Shown: one piece after another, positions 1 through 10,082 of the stretch
Numbering within the stretch: the stretch's first letter is position 1
Layout of the letters: every line of letters starts with the position of its first letter
NCBI RefSeq assembly: GCF_030272615.1
Contig: NC_081405.1
Coordinates: 577,234,752 to 577,298,751 of the forward strand
Direction: 5' to 3'
Length of the DNA: 64,000 nucleotides
Source: Cryptomeria japonica
Taxonomy: Eukaryota; Streptophyta; Pinopsida; Cupressales; Cupressaceae
Translations under genes and position numbers: made by a program
The notes under the pieces: generated by a model
Databases searched by the model: none
What the model was told of the DNA's origin: nothing
What the model saw: the letters and a program-made list of their open reading frames with translations, nothing else

Positions 1-331
1 TTACAATTCTCACCAATGAAATGGTGACAATTGTCAACATAAGACTGCTTGAGAGGAGATGTAAGAAGCATTAAATGCTTGAGAAGACCTCATGGCTACC
101 TTAGGAGGTAAGGGTTAAGGTTAGGTTAAGATTATCCATTGGATAAAGCTTTTATCCAAAGGATAAACTCTTGTGCAAGGGTTAAAGGGATAACCATGGT
201 CAAAGAAATGAATACTTGATGAGACCCTTGGGTTAGATGAGGGTTGAGTTAGAGAGAAAATCTCTAATCATGCAAAAGGGTTGAGTTAACCATTAATGGT
301 TTGGAATACTTTCAAGGTTAACTTGTTGAAG
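1..331 (-). repeat. Gypsy-1 3' LTR, first piece (left of the nested insertion)
   Basis: Matches 14860-15205 of the intact right LTR with scattered substitutions and one short indel (the right copy repeats a 'ttatccattggataaagc' phrase). It stops at TTGAAG, the target of the nested DNA transposon, and resumes at 10083. The outer part of this LTR lies before the window. Confidence 0.85.
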
Positions 332-560
332 CACTAATATATTTGCCCTAAAATTCCAATGGTAGTTTCTGACGGAGAAGGTATATTGTGAACAAATTTG
401 TTTTTTTTTGAAAAATTGCCCGCATTCGTTGGAATTCTGACGATAATTCAATAAATGTTTGCGGAAAAGAAGGAATTGGCAACGACATTTGTGGTTTTTT
501 ACAAAAAGTGCCCACATTCGTCGAAATTTTGATGACAACGGGCATTACTTAAAACAAAAA
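332..560. repeat. Left terminal and subterminal repeat region of the CACTA-like element
   Basis: CACTA terminus followed by degenerate motifs resembling CTGACGG, TTGGAATTCTGACG and CGTCGAAATTTTGATG. These mirror motifs at 9760-10082 in inverted orientation and are probable transposase-binding subterminal repeats by analogy with plant CACTA elements. Confidence 0.5.
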
Positions 561-1597
561 ACAAAAAACCAAGGCATTTCAAATCATTTTCATGGCCTCT
601 TCCCATTCTCTTGTTGTCACCCCAGCAACGTATTCCCACCCACAGTTCCACCTCTGTTTGCTAGAATCCCCTAGCCTTACCTCTGCCACTACTCATTGCT
701 TGTTCCTAGTCATAGCTATTTAGGAGGGAACCACTGGTCGAGTGGTTAACTGGTTTTTGTTCTTATGGTGGAATTTTCCTAGAACTGGAACAAACTGCGG
801 GATCTTTGGAGCAGAATCTTTCACTCGGCTGTGGAAGGAATTCGAACAAGGATTGAAGGCCCCCCACTTCCTGTTCATGGTGTGGTTGACTATCTATACA
901 TACAGTGACAAACTGTATCGATCAAGGTTGTGTCTATGTACGTAATGCCACGGCTGCTTTTTTTCTGGGTGATCATTCGGGCCTCAAAGTAGACCCACAG
1001 GGGAGAGGTTTCTTTTTATCTTAACACTTTTTGTTTTCATGACATTTGAGTGAAGTAGACCAGAGTTGCAATTGTTATGGAACTCGGGAAGCTACTTGAA
1101 ATTTCATATTGATCAACCTTGTGAGTAAACCATGACTCCATTGGGTTTGTCATAACAATTTCAGCGCCATCCATGATTAGTCCATCATCAATCATGATTA
1201 ACAGTAGCGAACTTATCCAATGTCACATAACACCATGCAATGAACTTAAGACATAACTCATTATTCTTTTGTATGAAATTTTTCAACCAAGATTATCATA
1301 TTTCAACTTGTGTGATAAGTTTTGGCATTAGAATCAACTAATAGTCAACATAGATATTTATCATCAACCTCCCTTTTTTTCACCAATGGGATAAAAATTT
1401 ATTAAACACAACGAGAATTATAGAGCAATAAAGTAGATACATAACCTAATCTAATCTCCATTTGCATAACCTAAGAGGGTAGATACAGCTAAATAATCTT
1501 GAAAGAATTGTATATGAAGGGCACTATTAGAAAAGAACTTATGTACCATGCTAGTCTATGTAGCTACTACTAATTATTGCATAGAAATAGATACATG
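561..1597. other. CACTA-like internal sequence, no assignable gene
   Basis: About 1 kb of unassigned sequence. Around 815-890 the plus strand has a short coding-like stretch (frame giving a phrase such as EGPPLPVHGVVDYLY) that could be a captured exon, but it is too short to name. Nothing else is supported here. Confidence 0.3.
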
Positions 1598-2154
1598 TGT
1601 TAGAATGTGTTGAAATAGAAGCTAGCTCGAATACCTATCTATTGTATTTTAATATTGTCAACGAAAATTAAAATACACATGTATTATCTATTATGTAAAG
1701 CGAACTTAGGGCTGGGCCCAAATACATGTAACTTGTAATTATGTCTTGCTTGGGCAAGACCTATATATAATGTAACTTGTGGATAGGACAAGTCCTATAA
1801 TTGTAACTTGTAATTTGGTCTAACCCTAACTGGGTGATGTAACTTATGGTCCTATATTGAATGTAACTTGTAGATAGGGTATGTCCAATATGTATTTTGA
1901 GCAATTATATATTGGGCTGGGCCCAAACTCATGTAGCGTGTGATAAAGGCAATCAAGCAATAATGTCTTAATAGGTCAAGACCTATTTGGATGATATACA
2001 TAATATTATTATTAAATTAACAAGGTAGGCCGACTTGAGACTTGACACCACAAGTCAAGTATATAAGCAAATCATTTACATGGCCTAATGAATCAATAAC
2101 ATACAAGGCAAATTATTCTTAAGGTTGTCAACACATGTAATCTGCTCTCCAACA
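1598..2154. repeat. Possible solo LTR or LTR remnant
   Basis: The stretch begins TGTTAGAATGTG and ends CTCCAACA, giving TG...CA termini of an LTR about 557 bp long, followed by TTTGGTGATC, which resembles the start of a primer-binding site. Inside it are several copies of a short phrase like ATGTAACTTGTA and repeats of 'gggctgggcccaaa'. No second LTR or target-site duplication was found, so this is a structural guess. Confidence 0.35.
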
Positions 2155-2160
2155 TTTGGT

Positions 2161-2162
<2 letters not shown>

Positions 2163-2233
<71 letters not shown>
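2163..2233. repeat. (TC)n microsatellite
   Basis: An uninterrupted TC dinucleotide run of about 35 units directly follows the possible LTR. On the other strand it is a GA tract. Confidence 0.98.
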
Positions 2234-2235
<2 letters not shown>

Positions 2236-2312
2236 CGCGAAATTGCTCCTCATCCATTGTGAAGAGGTTGGCTGTTAGGTGATACTAATGATAAATATTC
2301 AAAAAGTATAAT

Positions 2313-2805
2313 TGTAGGATTTTGCCAAGATCAAGGGCACAATGAAAAGCATAAAAGAGACAATAGAATGATAAGAACAAACTGTATTCTCATCAATATG
2401 CAAAATGATCAATTGGATTAACCAATACAATGAATAGAGGCCTGCTTATATAGGCAAGGCCATATGGATGTATGAGCACACAAATATGACATGTGGCTCA
2501 ATGAGAAACAAGGGTAGGTAAGAAATACTAGGGGTACGTAGGAGAAATAATATTATATTCCACAAGAGGTGGATGACCCATCGAATGTGGAGTGTAACAG
2601 CAAAATAAGACCACAAAAGGTGGAATTTCACCTACAAGCTCTATCCCTATGTGCACACTTCCCTAAGTGTCTCAAATCCAAACTACAAAGAGATGCATTA
2701 TCCTAAGTTAACTTAAGTAAGTGTAATAATATCCAAAATGAATATTTATTTACACCAAAACCCCCCCTTAAGTGCAAATTAGGGGAATGAAGACTCAAGT
2801 CAACA
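2313..2805 (-). repeat. Copia-1 3' LTR
   Basis: 493 bp, minus-strand ends TGTTGACTTGAG and AATCCTACA. Nearly identical to 8612-9104 apart from scattered transitions; the poly-C run near 2760 has the same length in both copies. Confidence 0.93.
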
Positions 2806-2839
2806 ATGCAAGATGGGTCCTGGCTACTAGGCCATGATA

Positions 2840-4068
2840 GGTACCCATGTACAATATGCAAATGCAAGAAAAACTATGCAATGCAATCTCTCACAAATGG
2901 ACAATACTCTCAGTGAAAGGTTTGGTGAATATGTCAGCAACCTGCTGGAACTTACTCTCAGTGAAAGGTTTGGTGAATATGTCAGCAACCTGCTCTGCTG
3001 TAGGACAATACTACAAATCAATGACCTGCTCCTGGATGAGCTCTCAGATATAGTGCATATGAATCTCGATGTGTTTGGTCCGCTGGCGCTGGACTGGGTT
3101 CTTTGAGATTGCAATAGCACTCTGATTGTTGCAATGTAGAACTATCGGCTGTGGAGTGGTGAATCCAAACTCGGTGAGAATCTGTTGGAGCCAAATGGTC
3201 TTAGTCACTGTGTTAACAATGCCTCGATACTCAGCCTCAGTTGAAGAGAGAGAAATAGCATGTTGCTTCTTGCTCTACCAACAAATGGGGCCCGAACCAA
3301 GGTGAAAACTGTAACTAGAAGTAGACTTACGATCAACTAGATCACCAGCCCAATCAGAGTCTGTGTAACCAACCAAGAGAAGTCCTGTGCCTGCTGCATA
3401 GTGAATCCCATAGTGATGTGTACCCTAGATGTAATGAAGGATGCGTTTGGCAGCTTTCCAATGAAGCTCATGTGGTTCCTACATGAAGCAAGAAACCATG
3501 CCAATTGCAAATGAAATATCAGGGCGTGTATGAGTCAAGTAGATGAGACTACCCACAAGCTAACGATACAAAGTGGCATCAACTGGTGGAGAAGAACAAT
3601 GAGCCTCAAGCTTGACTCCTGAAAGAAAGGGAGTCAGGGCAGGCTTACAATCAGCCATATGAAAGCGTGCAAGTAGATCAAGAGCATACTTGGGCTGCGA
3701 TAGAGTAATCCTGGAAGGTGACTGTGAAATCTCTATCCCGAGAAAGTAGTGCAAAAGACCCAAGTCAGTCATAGCAAATCTATCATGCAAAGCAGATTTG
3801 ACCCTGCTAATGATGGATGAAGTACTCCCTGTAATGATCAAGTCATCAAGTACTCCATAGCTTGGTCCCACTCAGGAACCCCTGATGCTTCCCTAAATGT
3901 CTGTGGATCCGAAGTGGTAGCAATAAATGCATGTGGAAGATCCTGATGTTGTGATCGATTTATCTGTGTATTTGAAGGATCCCTAACAAGAGAACCCGCA
4001 GACTCAAGTGTCTATCGAGCCCAACGAGGTCTAGGTGGAGGTGGAGAATGAGGCTCCTCAACATAAGA
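2840..4068 (-). pseudogene. Copia-1 pol C-terminal part: deleted reverse transcriptase plus RNase H
   Basis: Minus-strand translation gives the pre-RT linker (EPHSPPPPRPRWAR, then a TFREASGVPEWDQAME phrase), which jumps straight to the distal RT segment: DDLIITGS at about 3845, then the LHYFLGIEI block. The proximal RT between these landmarks is missing. Farther on are the RNase H blocks: DSDWAGD (about 3350), STEAEYRG (about 3235) and the TKHIEI-type motif. Stops and frameshifts are present. The final 3' coding part contains a 48-bp tandem duplication. This would supply RT catalytic and RNase H domains in a complete copia; here it is non-functional. The deletion joins two RT landmarks neatly. 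Confidence 0.85.
2906..3001. repeat. 48-bp tandem duplication in the copia-1 RNase H tail
   Basis: Two adjacent copies of a 48-bp unit start at 2906 and 2954 (each beginning ACTCTCAGTGAAAGG). The unit encodes 16 residues of the conserved DIFTKPFTE region on the minus strand, so that motif is duplicated in frame. Confidence 0.9.
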
Positions 4069-4723
4069 TTAAAGCATCTTGTAAAGTATTACTTGCAATA
4101 TTAGCTTCCCTACTGTCATTTTCATTTTTGTCTCCTTCTTTGTTTTTCCGAGACCAACAATCTTTCTTTAGATGACCAGGCTTTCCGCAGTACCAGCAAT
4201 CTTTCTTTCCTCTAGATTGGGAGCGTCCTTTCTTTGACTTCCCTCGTGACTTCTCATTCCCAGGGCCTTTTCCTCTTTCCTTTGATCTTCCTCTGTTCTC
4301 CACATTCAAAACAATACTCGATGATGTTGGAGTCTCACCTGTGCTTTTCCTTCGCATTTCCTCACTTAGGATAACACCAACAATATCATCAAATACCAAA
4401 GTATTTTTACTAGAGACAGAGTTACTTACAGCCATAACCAAGCTATTCCAGCTTTCTGGCAAACAACATAAAATCAAGAGAGCCCTAACCTCTTCTGCAA
4501 AGGTAATTTTTACCGAAGACAATTGACTGGTAATTGTATTAAATTCATTTAAGTGCTCTGCTACAGATCCTCCCTCACTCATTTTCAAATTAAACAAACG
4601 CTTCATAAGAAATACCTTATTCGAAGCCGAGGGTTTCTCATATAGCTTAGCCAATGTTGCCATCAAATCTACAGTCATTTTTGCTTCTGTTATATTGAAT
4701 GCTACAGATGCCGCAAGGCACAA
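4058..4723 (-). pseudogene. gag fragment of a second copia element nested in copia-1
   Basis: A 221-residue open stretch shows a UBN2-type copia Gag ([20 protein letters not shown], then [15 protein letters not shown]) followed by a basic region and a CCHC zinc knuckle, [14 protein letters not shown], at about residues 178-191. It sits just downstream of its own LTR and PBS (4906-5212). The ORF runs on across the junction near 4070 into copia-1 sequence, so the last residues are not its own. Upstream (4724-4905) the reading frame continues toward the PBS with disruptions. The role in a complete element is capsid formation and RNA packaging. Only the 5' LTR and gag of this element remain. Confidence 0.85.
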
Positions 4724-4905
4724 TCGAATGGATCCCAGTGCCTTTCTATCTAAAATGTCGCCACAAATCCTTTTGATACAGGTAATCCTCCATCTCCATT
4801 TTCCATAACTGATAATTCTGGCCGTTAAACTTTTCGACCTTGAATTTGGAATCCTCCATTGCTCCCACTCAAATCTGAAAGTCCTGCCAATTTACAGAAA
4901 ACCTT

Positions 4906-4917
4906 GCTGTGATACCA
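4906..4917 (-). other. tRNA primer-binding site of the nested copia fragment
   Basis: Minus strand TGGTATCACAGC, one base from the usual initiator-Met site, two bases from the LTR end at 4920. Confidence 0.7.
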
Positions 4918-4919
4918 AT

Positions 4920-5212
4920 TGTTAGGGTTTCAAGCAGATCCGAAGCAAATATGAACTAACAATTATATGCAGATTTAAAAACAAAAGATAAAGAAATAAA
5001 ACAGGACATAGATAACACAGAGATTTAACGTGGTTCACCCAGAATGGGTTACGTCCACCATACACAGCCGTCCAATCTTTCTTATTATCTAGCAAAAACA
5101 GTACATCAACCTTACAATGCCTTAAGCATCCCAGCCGCTTATAACATGCGTTTTTAGGGCAACAAACAAAGTCTGCCTTTTGTACTTTGCTGATCAGTCA
5201 CCACATTTCAAC
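4920..5212 (-). repeat. 5' LTR of the nested copia fragment
   Basis: About 293 bp; minus-strand ends TGTTGAAATGTGG and ACCCTAACA. It interrupts the copia-1 integrase coding sequence right after a phrase reading HSVAYT. It contains the plant copia LTR motif reading AACGTGGTTCACCC on the plus strand. No matching 3' LTR survives: at about 4070 the sequence returns to copia-1 at a point well downstream in pol, so a deletion removed the rest of both elements. Confidence 0.7.
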
Positions 5213-7080
5213 AGAGTATATGCTACAGAATGTTGAAGATCAATCCCCTCAAATGTACAAAAATCCTCAAGTCTTTTGTTCACATATTCCCTTCCATTAT
5301 CTATGCGAAGAATCTTGACCACTTTCCCTTATTGCTTCTCCACACGAGTCTTGAAGTCTTGAAATCTGTCAAATACGTCACTCTTATGAATGAGAAAGTA
5401 GACCCAAGTGAAGTGGGAGTAGTCATCAATGAAGGTAAGAACATAGCGGGCCTTACTAAATGAAGGTGCTGGAAATGGACCTGCTACATCGCTGTGAACA
5501 AGTTGAAGAACTTCCAAAGCTCTCCAAGTTTTCCCTTTATCAAACTTCTCTTCGGGATGCTTGCCCATGGAACAACCTGAACATACACGCTCTAAAAAAT
5601 GGATTCGAGGTAGACCTGTGACCATGTGTTTAGCGCTTAGCTGCTGAAGATAGCGATAGTTGAGGTGACCAAACCGCTCATGCCATAGCTTACTTTCTGA
5701 ATTTGAATTAGTAAGCAAGGCCCTAGAAGGTGAACATGGCACAAAGTGGGAGAATGAATAAAGCTGTGAGTTGTCATTGACTTGTCCCACTGCTACCAAG
5801 GCATCATCATCAAGTTCCTTTACCACAATTGAATCTGGTGTAAACTCAACCTTTTTCCCATTCCCATAGTAAGTGATTTGGTAGATGGAGAGAAGGTTGG
5901 TAGATAAGTTAGGAACATAGAGAACATTCTCAAATGTTCCATAATCCATGTCAATTGAACCTTTCCCTTCAACCTCTACTTGTGTGTCATCACCTATGTA
6001 AATGTGAGGTGCCTTAGATGGCTCCAATGAAGAAAACTGCTCCTTTGTAGAACCCATGTGATAGGAGGCACCCGAGTCAAGTATCCATTGTTGTGAAGAA
6101 CCTGTTGTAGCCACAAATGCTTGCCCTTTTCCCTTAGACTGTGAGGAAGTGGAAGGAGATGAATCCTTCTTTGTGTAGGCGGATGGCAAGTTGATGTTGT
6201 TTTTCTTAAGAAGATTGGTTAACTCATCAACTTGCTTTGCGTGGCATCGATGCTCATCATGACCATACTTCTTGCAATATGCACAAGTTGGTTTATCCTT
6301 CTTAGGTGGTGTCCCCTTGTTGGAAGAGGATGAAAAATTGCCTTGTGATGGAGAGGATGATTATCCTTTTTCCTGGTGTGGCTTAGACTTAGATTTCTTC
6401 TTCTTCTTGTTGGAATCTTTGCCCTGACTTCCTTGATTCCCTTGATTAGCCACCAAAGCCTTGGATTTTGAAGACTTGAGAAACCCCATGTTCAACAACT
6501 TAGGTTGTTCCAATATTAACATTTCTGTGAAAGCATCAAATGAAGGCATAACATAAGAACTCCCCACTATCAAACGATGAGTTTGGAAGCTAGATACAAA
6601 TGCTGCATATTCTGGTGCAAGCTTATCCAACAAGTTGAATATCAACTGAGCATCCCTTTTGTCAATTCCACAATCCTTAAGCTTTTCTCTTAGCTCATTT
6701 GCTTTGGTGACATAATCTTGGATTGTATCAAAACTCTTGGGATCCAAGTTGGTGAGCTCATTGTCAATCTGATAGCCTCTGATTTCATCAACTTGTCCAT
6801 ACAATTTCTGAAACATATCCCAAGCCTCTTTGATTGTTTTACACTTCTCAATGTGAAAAATGAGGTCATCTGATACATACTTGCGTAAGGTTCCAAGAGC
6901 CATGCAATTCTTTGTGAGCCATTCTAATTGAGCAATTGGATCAGCCTTAGGATCAGGTGGTGCTGTAATTGTTCCATCTATGTAGTGTGTGAGACCCTTT
7001 TCCATTATTTTACTCCATACTTTAATTTTCCATGATGCATAATTATGTGGAGTTAAAGGTGGAAATTTATTAGGACTCAT
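5213..7080 (-). pseudogene. Copia-1 gag-protease-integrase ORF with two in-frame stops
   Basis: Start chosen at MSPNKFPPLTPHNYASWKIK (7078-7080), the usual copia Gag beginning. One reading frame runs from 7080 to the nested insertion at 5212, broken only by TAA at 6361-6363 and TAA at 5329-5331. In order: UBN2 Gag (about residues 10-200), zinc knuckle CAYCKKYGHDEHRC (about 6250-6290), protease motif WILDSGASYHM (about 6065-6100), GAG_pre-integrase with LWHERFGHLNY (about 5650-5690) and HX-C-type zinc residues CSGCSMGK, then the integrase core starting DVAGPFPAPSF and FIDDYSHFTWVYF. Beyond 5329 the frame still reads the integrase phrase ILRIDNGREYV. Few lesions fit the close LTRs. Confidence 0.88.
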
Positions 7081-8599
7081 TGCAACAAAAATGGAAAGAG
7101 CACAAAGAGAGGCACAATCACACAAGACACCCCCCCAAATTCACTCAATCAAAGAACCCCCCCCAAATGTGATGATTTTGGCACTTTATAAGTAGTGCAT
7201 ATACAATGGGCCACTTGCAAAAAATGGCAAAGTGGATTTCTGATTACAATTTTACAACTACCTCAATAAGGCCAAAAGAGTCTCAAACTGATAATGCAAG
7301 AGATCTAACTAAGATCCAAGCAATTTACAAGTACCTAATAGGCCAAATAAGACCAATATCTGAAAGTATAATTTCCACTTAAAATCTCTAAAATCTGATC
7401 ATAGATTCTGAAAGTAGATGAAAAAATAAGCATCTTAAAAAAAAAATGGCACCTGAAAAGGAGGTCGTATGACCTCAAATGAGGCCTTTGAAGTTTTAGA
7501 ATTGAGGATTGGACAGGAACAGCTGAGAGAATCTAAAAATTCTGAAAAACCTATGCACCAAAATCAGAAAATAACCACACCACTATGAAGATCATGAAAT
7601 TTTAGCCCATTTCAAAAAAAATTGCACCAAAAAAGGAGCCAAAATGAGCAAGATATGGCCTTGCAAAGTTGGATTGCAAACCTGAAAAGCCCAATGGAGA
7701 GGGGTCAAAATTTTTTCAAAAAATGCTGATTGGCACTGATGTCAGCAAGTCACTATGTTAAATTTGATGGTCATATGACTGTCACAAAAACATTGCCTTC
7801 CTACTGACTGGGCATCCGTACTGTACGGACTGCTGACTGGGCAGGTGACTCGGCAAGCCGTACAGATGACATGGTATGATGACTATGATGCCGTACGGTC
7901 AACATGGCACGATGACTATGTGTGCAGATTAGCCCATGGGCCAGTGGCCGCCTGCCACGTGGCAGACGCGAGGCCACCTGTTTTAGGTGGTCGCCGGTGG
8001 ACGGAGCGGCTGGAGGTGGAAGAGACTGGCGGCAGTCCAGGAGCCACGTGTTGCAGGCGGCGGTGGCTGAGGGGGCCGGTAGGAGCGAGCGTGACAGTAG
8101 CATGCGGAGCTGGGAGGACGGGACGACGAGCGGCCGCGTTGGTGTCAGCGGGAGTACGCGTCGTCTGGAGCAGTCAGGGAGATCTAGGTGCTCGAGCGGC
8201 GGTGGGCGACGGGGACGGCGGATACCGGCTCGGGTGGCGGCAGGTATAGGTGCGGGCGGCGGCGGGTATAGGTACGCGGCTTGGTCTCGACCTGCAGAAA
8301 GGGTATGGCCCTGCATGCAGGGTGCAGCCAAAACGGGGGGGTCTGCGGACCCCCAAAAAACAGCCAAAAAAAAATTAATAAAATTTTTTTGAAATCTGTA
8401 CGATAATAGCCAAAATGGGGAAAAAAAATTTCTCAGCAAAATAGGTCGACTTTATAGTCAAAATTTATGGAAACGGCCTCCTAGATTCAACGGTGCTGTC
8501 TAAATCGTTGTATGATGCCCCCAAATAATGGAGATCCCCAAATCCAAAAATAGAAGCCTTCCACGATGTCTCCAAAAACCGATCAATGAAGCCCCAATA
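7081..8599 (-). other. Copia-1 5' leader with GC-rich block
   Basis: Between PBS and gag lies an unusually long leader. Its 7850-8340 part is much richer in GC than the rest of the window and holds CpG-rich, purine-skewed sequence open in several frames on both strands (for example a 212-residue minus frame rich in Pro, Arg and Ala). I see no domain. Most likely this is untranslated leader, possibly with an upstream ORF or packaging structure. Confidence 0.55.
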
Positions 8600-8611
8600 G
8601 CTCTGATACCA
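8600..8611 (-). other. Copia-1 tRNA-Met primer-binding site
   Basis: Minus-strand TGGTATCAGAGC directly abuts the 5' LTR (8612-9104). This exact match to the initiator tRNA-Met 3' end fixes the element's orientation. Confidence 0.92.
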
Positions 8612-9104
8612 TGTAGGATTTTGCCAAGATCAAGGGCACAATGAAAAGCATAAAAGAGACAATAGAATGACAAGAACAAACTATATTCTCATCAATATGC
8701 AAAATGATCAACTGGATTAACCAATACAATGAATAGAGGCCTGCTTATATAGGAAAGGCCATATGGATGTATGAGCACACAAATATGACATGTGGCTCAA
8801 TGAGAAACAAGGGTAGGTAAGAAATACTAGGGGTACGTAGGAGAAATAATATAATATTCCACAAGAGGTGGATGACCCACCGAATGTGGAGTGTAACAGC
8901 AAAATAAAACCACAAAAGGTGGAATTTCTCCTATAAGCTCTATCCCTATGTGCACACTTCCCTAAGTGTCTCAAATCCAAACTACGAAGAGATGCATTAT
9001 CCTAAGTTAACTTAAGTAAGTGTAATAATATCCAAAATGAATATTTATTTACACCAAAACCCCCCCTTAAGTGCAAATTAGGGGAATGAAGACTCAAGTC
9101 AACA
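8612..9104 (-). repeat. Copia-1 5' LTR
   Basis: 493 bp, near-identical partner of 2313-2805. On the minus strand a CCTATATAAGC core-promoter-like sequence lies near 8744-8754, expected upstream of the R region. Confidence 0.93.
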
Positions 9105-9106
9105 AT

Positions 9107-9300
9107 TACTTCGAGTCTGCCAATTCTGGTTCCACACTATAGAATTTTTTGGATATTGCCTTCCAAATATCCTTTAGTGCAAAAGAATCATTCTCATAAT
9201 AGAAAAGAGGTGCTCCTTGCATGAACACATTGATTTCCTCCAAGCGTGGCCCAATAGGTTTTGCAGGAACTCCAAAACTAGTTAGTCCCTCTGGACATAA
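9107..9300 (-). pseudogene. Captured exon fragment resembling a DRM-type DNA (cytosine-5)-methyltransferase
   Basis: One clean minus-strand frame runs from about 9310 to 9107. Its last 35 residues include the phrases APLFYYEN, then A-L-K-D-I-W-K-A-I-S, then EPELADSK. This spacing resembles the plant DRM1/2 segment in which FYYEN, a K-G-V-W...IS stretch and a PEFVDSK motif occur in order before the catalytic domain. DRM proteins carry out RNA-directed de novo DNA methylation in the nucleus. Only this part is present; upstream the frame hits a stop near 9312 (possibly intron) and downstream it is cut by the copia-1 LTR right after DSK. It sits inside the CACTA-like element, so capture of host sequence is the natural explanation. 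Recognition is from recalled motif pattern, not alignment. Confidence 0.5.
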
Positions 9301-9759
9301 ATTAGAGACGTCACATCACACACTCCAGACATTATTTGTTTGTATTGCATACTCTCTATGTATTTATCACCCTTGAACACTTTCTTTTGCTTTTCTCCAA
9401 TTGCTTTCTTCTAGGCAAGCTGATGAGCTTGGTTTCATGTCATTCAAGATAATTCCTGCTTGCTTTCTTTTACAAAATTTACTTGCACATGAGTCTTTAG
9501 CTTGTATGTTCTGCTTTCGTACAGATAAATTTTAATTCACACTTAGATGATAATTATATTAAATAAGAATTGGTAAATAAAATATTTAGTCATTAGATGT
9601 TACATATTATCTGACGGAAAAATCCTAGACAATTCTTGGAGAAAGGAAACATCATTGATAATCATTTTTTGCAAATAACATTGAATCAAATAAATAATAA
9701 ATGTTTTATGGAATTTTTAAAAGTAGAATTCGTTCAATTATTTCATGCACCGACGACAA
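9301..9759. other. CACTA-like internal sequence, right side
   Basis: AT-rich sequence between the DRM-like fragment and the right subterminal repeats. The minus strand near 9330-9430 is coding-like in short frames and may be more of the captured gene. Nothing else is supported. Confidence 0.3.
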
Positions 9760-10082
9760 AGCCGTCTGACCCACATCATCTGACACCATTGGAATTCCAA
9801 TGACAACTAAATAAACATCCAACAAGGATGTTGTATATCTGACATCACTTCCATGTCAGATAGTCGTCGAGGAGAAAACATAGCATCTGTCGAAATTCTG
9901 ACAGTAATCCGCCAAAATTTTTGGTCAAGGGAGAAAATAACATCATAAGATGTCCAACACAAATAGCATTGTCAAGAAGACCAACGATGAGTTTTCGATA
10001 GTTAAATTGGCTAGAAGTCCAACGTGGTGTCGTCGGACTTCTGATAATTAGCCGTCAGAAATTAGGCCCAAATGTACTCTTG
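9760..10082. repeat. Right subterminal and terminal repeats of the CACTA-like element
   Basis: Dense degenerate copies of CGTCTGAC, TGACACCATTGGAATTCC, GTCGAAATTCTGACAG and CGTCGGACTTCTGATAA, inverted relative to those at 332-560. Ends AATGTACTCTTG before the AAG duplication. Confidence 0.5.

Larger units (their letters stand above)
2313..9104 (-). mobile_element. Copia-1: minus-strand Ty1/copia retrotransposon with internal deletions
   Basis: Two 493-bp LTRs (2313-2805 and 8612-9104) with TG...CA ends differ at only about a dozen positions by eye. The right LTR is followed on the minus strand by TGGTATCAGAGC, the initiator-methionine tRNA primer site. In 5' to 3' order on the minus strand come a 1.5-kb leader with a GC-rich block, gag, zinc knuckle, protease, integrase N-terminal half, a nested copia fragment, then a truncated reverse transcriptase and RNase H: copia order. 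Flanks are GTAAT before the element and ATTAT after it (minus strand), not an exact 5-bp duplication. It lies inside the CACTA-like element. It cannot be autonomous because much of integrase and reverse transcriptase is gone, yet the close LTRs indicate fairly recent insertion. Confidence 0.92.
332..10082. mobile_element. CACTA-like DNA transposon with captured sequence and nested retroelements
   Basis: Comparison with the intact gypsy-1 LTR places an insertion between TTGAAG (326-331) and its copy (10080-10085). The insert begins CACTAATATATTTGCCCTAA; the reverse complement of its right end (CAAGAGTACATTTGGGCCTAA) agrees at about 13 of 21 positions, an imperfect terminal inverted repeat with a 3-bp AAG duplication. 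Both ends carry many copies of short motifs of the type TCTGACGG, GGAATTCTGACG and CGTCGGACTTCTGA in both orientations, the usual subterminal layout of plant CACTA elements. No transposase is visible, so it is non-autonomous. Without copia-1 it would be about 3 kb. The right terminus is not a canonical TAGTG, so superfamily assignment is tentative. Confidence 0.55.

Noticed and set aside
7801-8439. Long open frames on both strands in the GC-rich block (212 residues minus; 134 and 156 plus)
   Set aside because: They arise from GC-rich composition with few stops, have no domain, overlap each other on both strands, and lie in the copia-1 leader.
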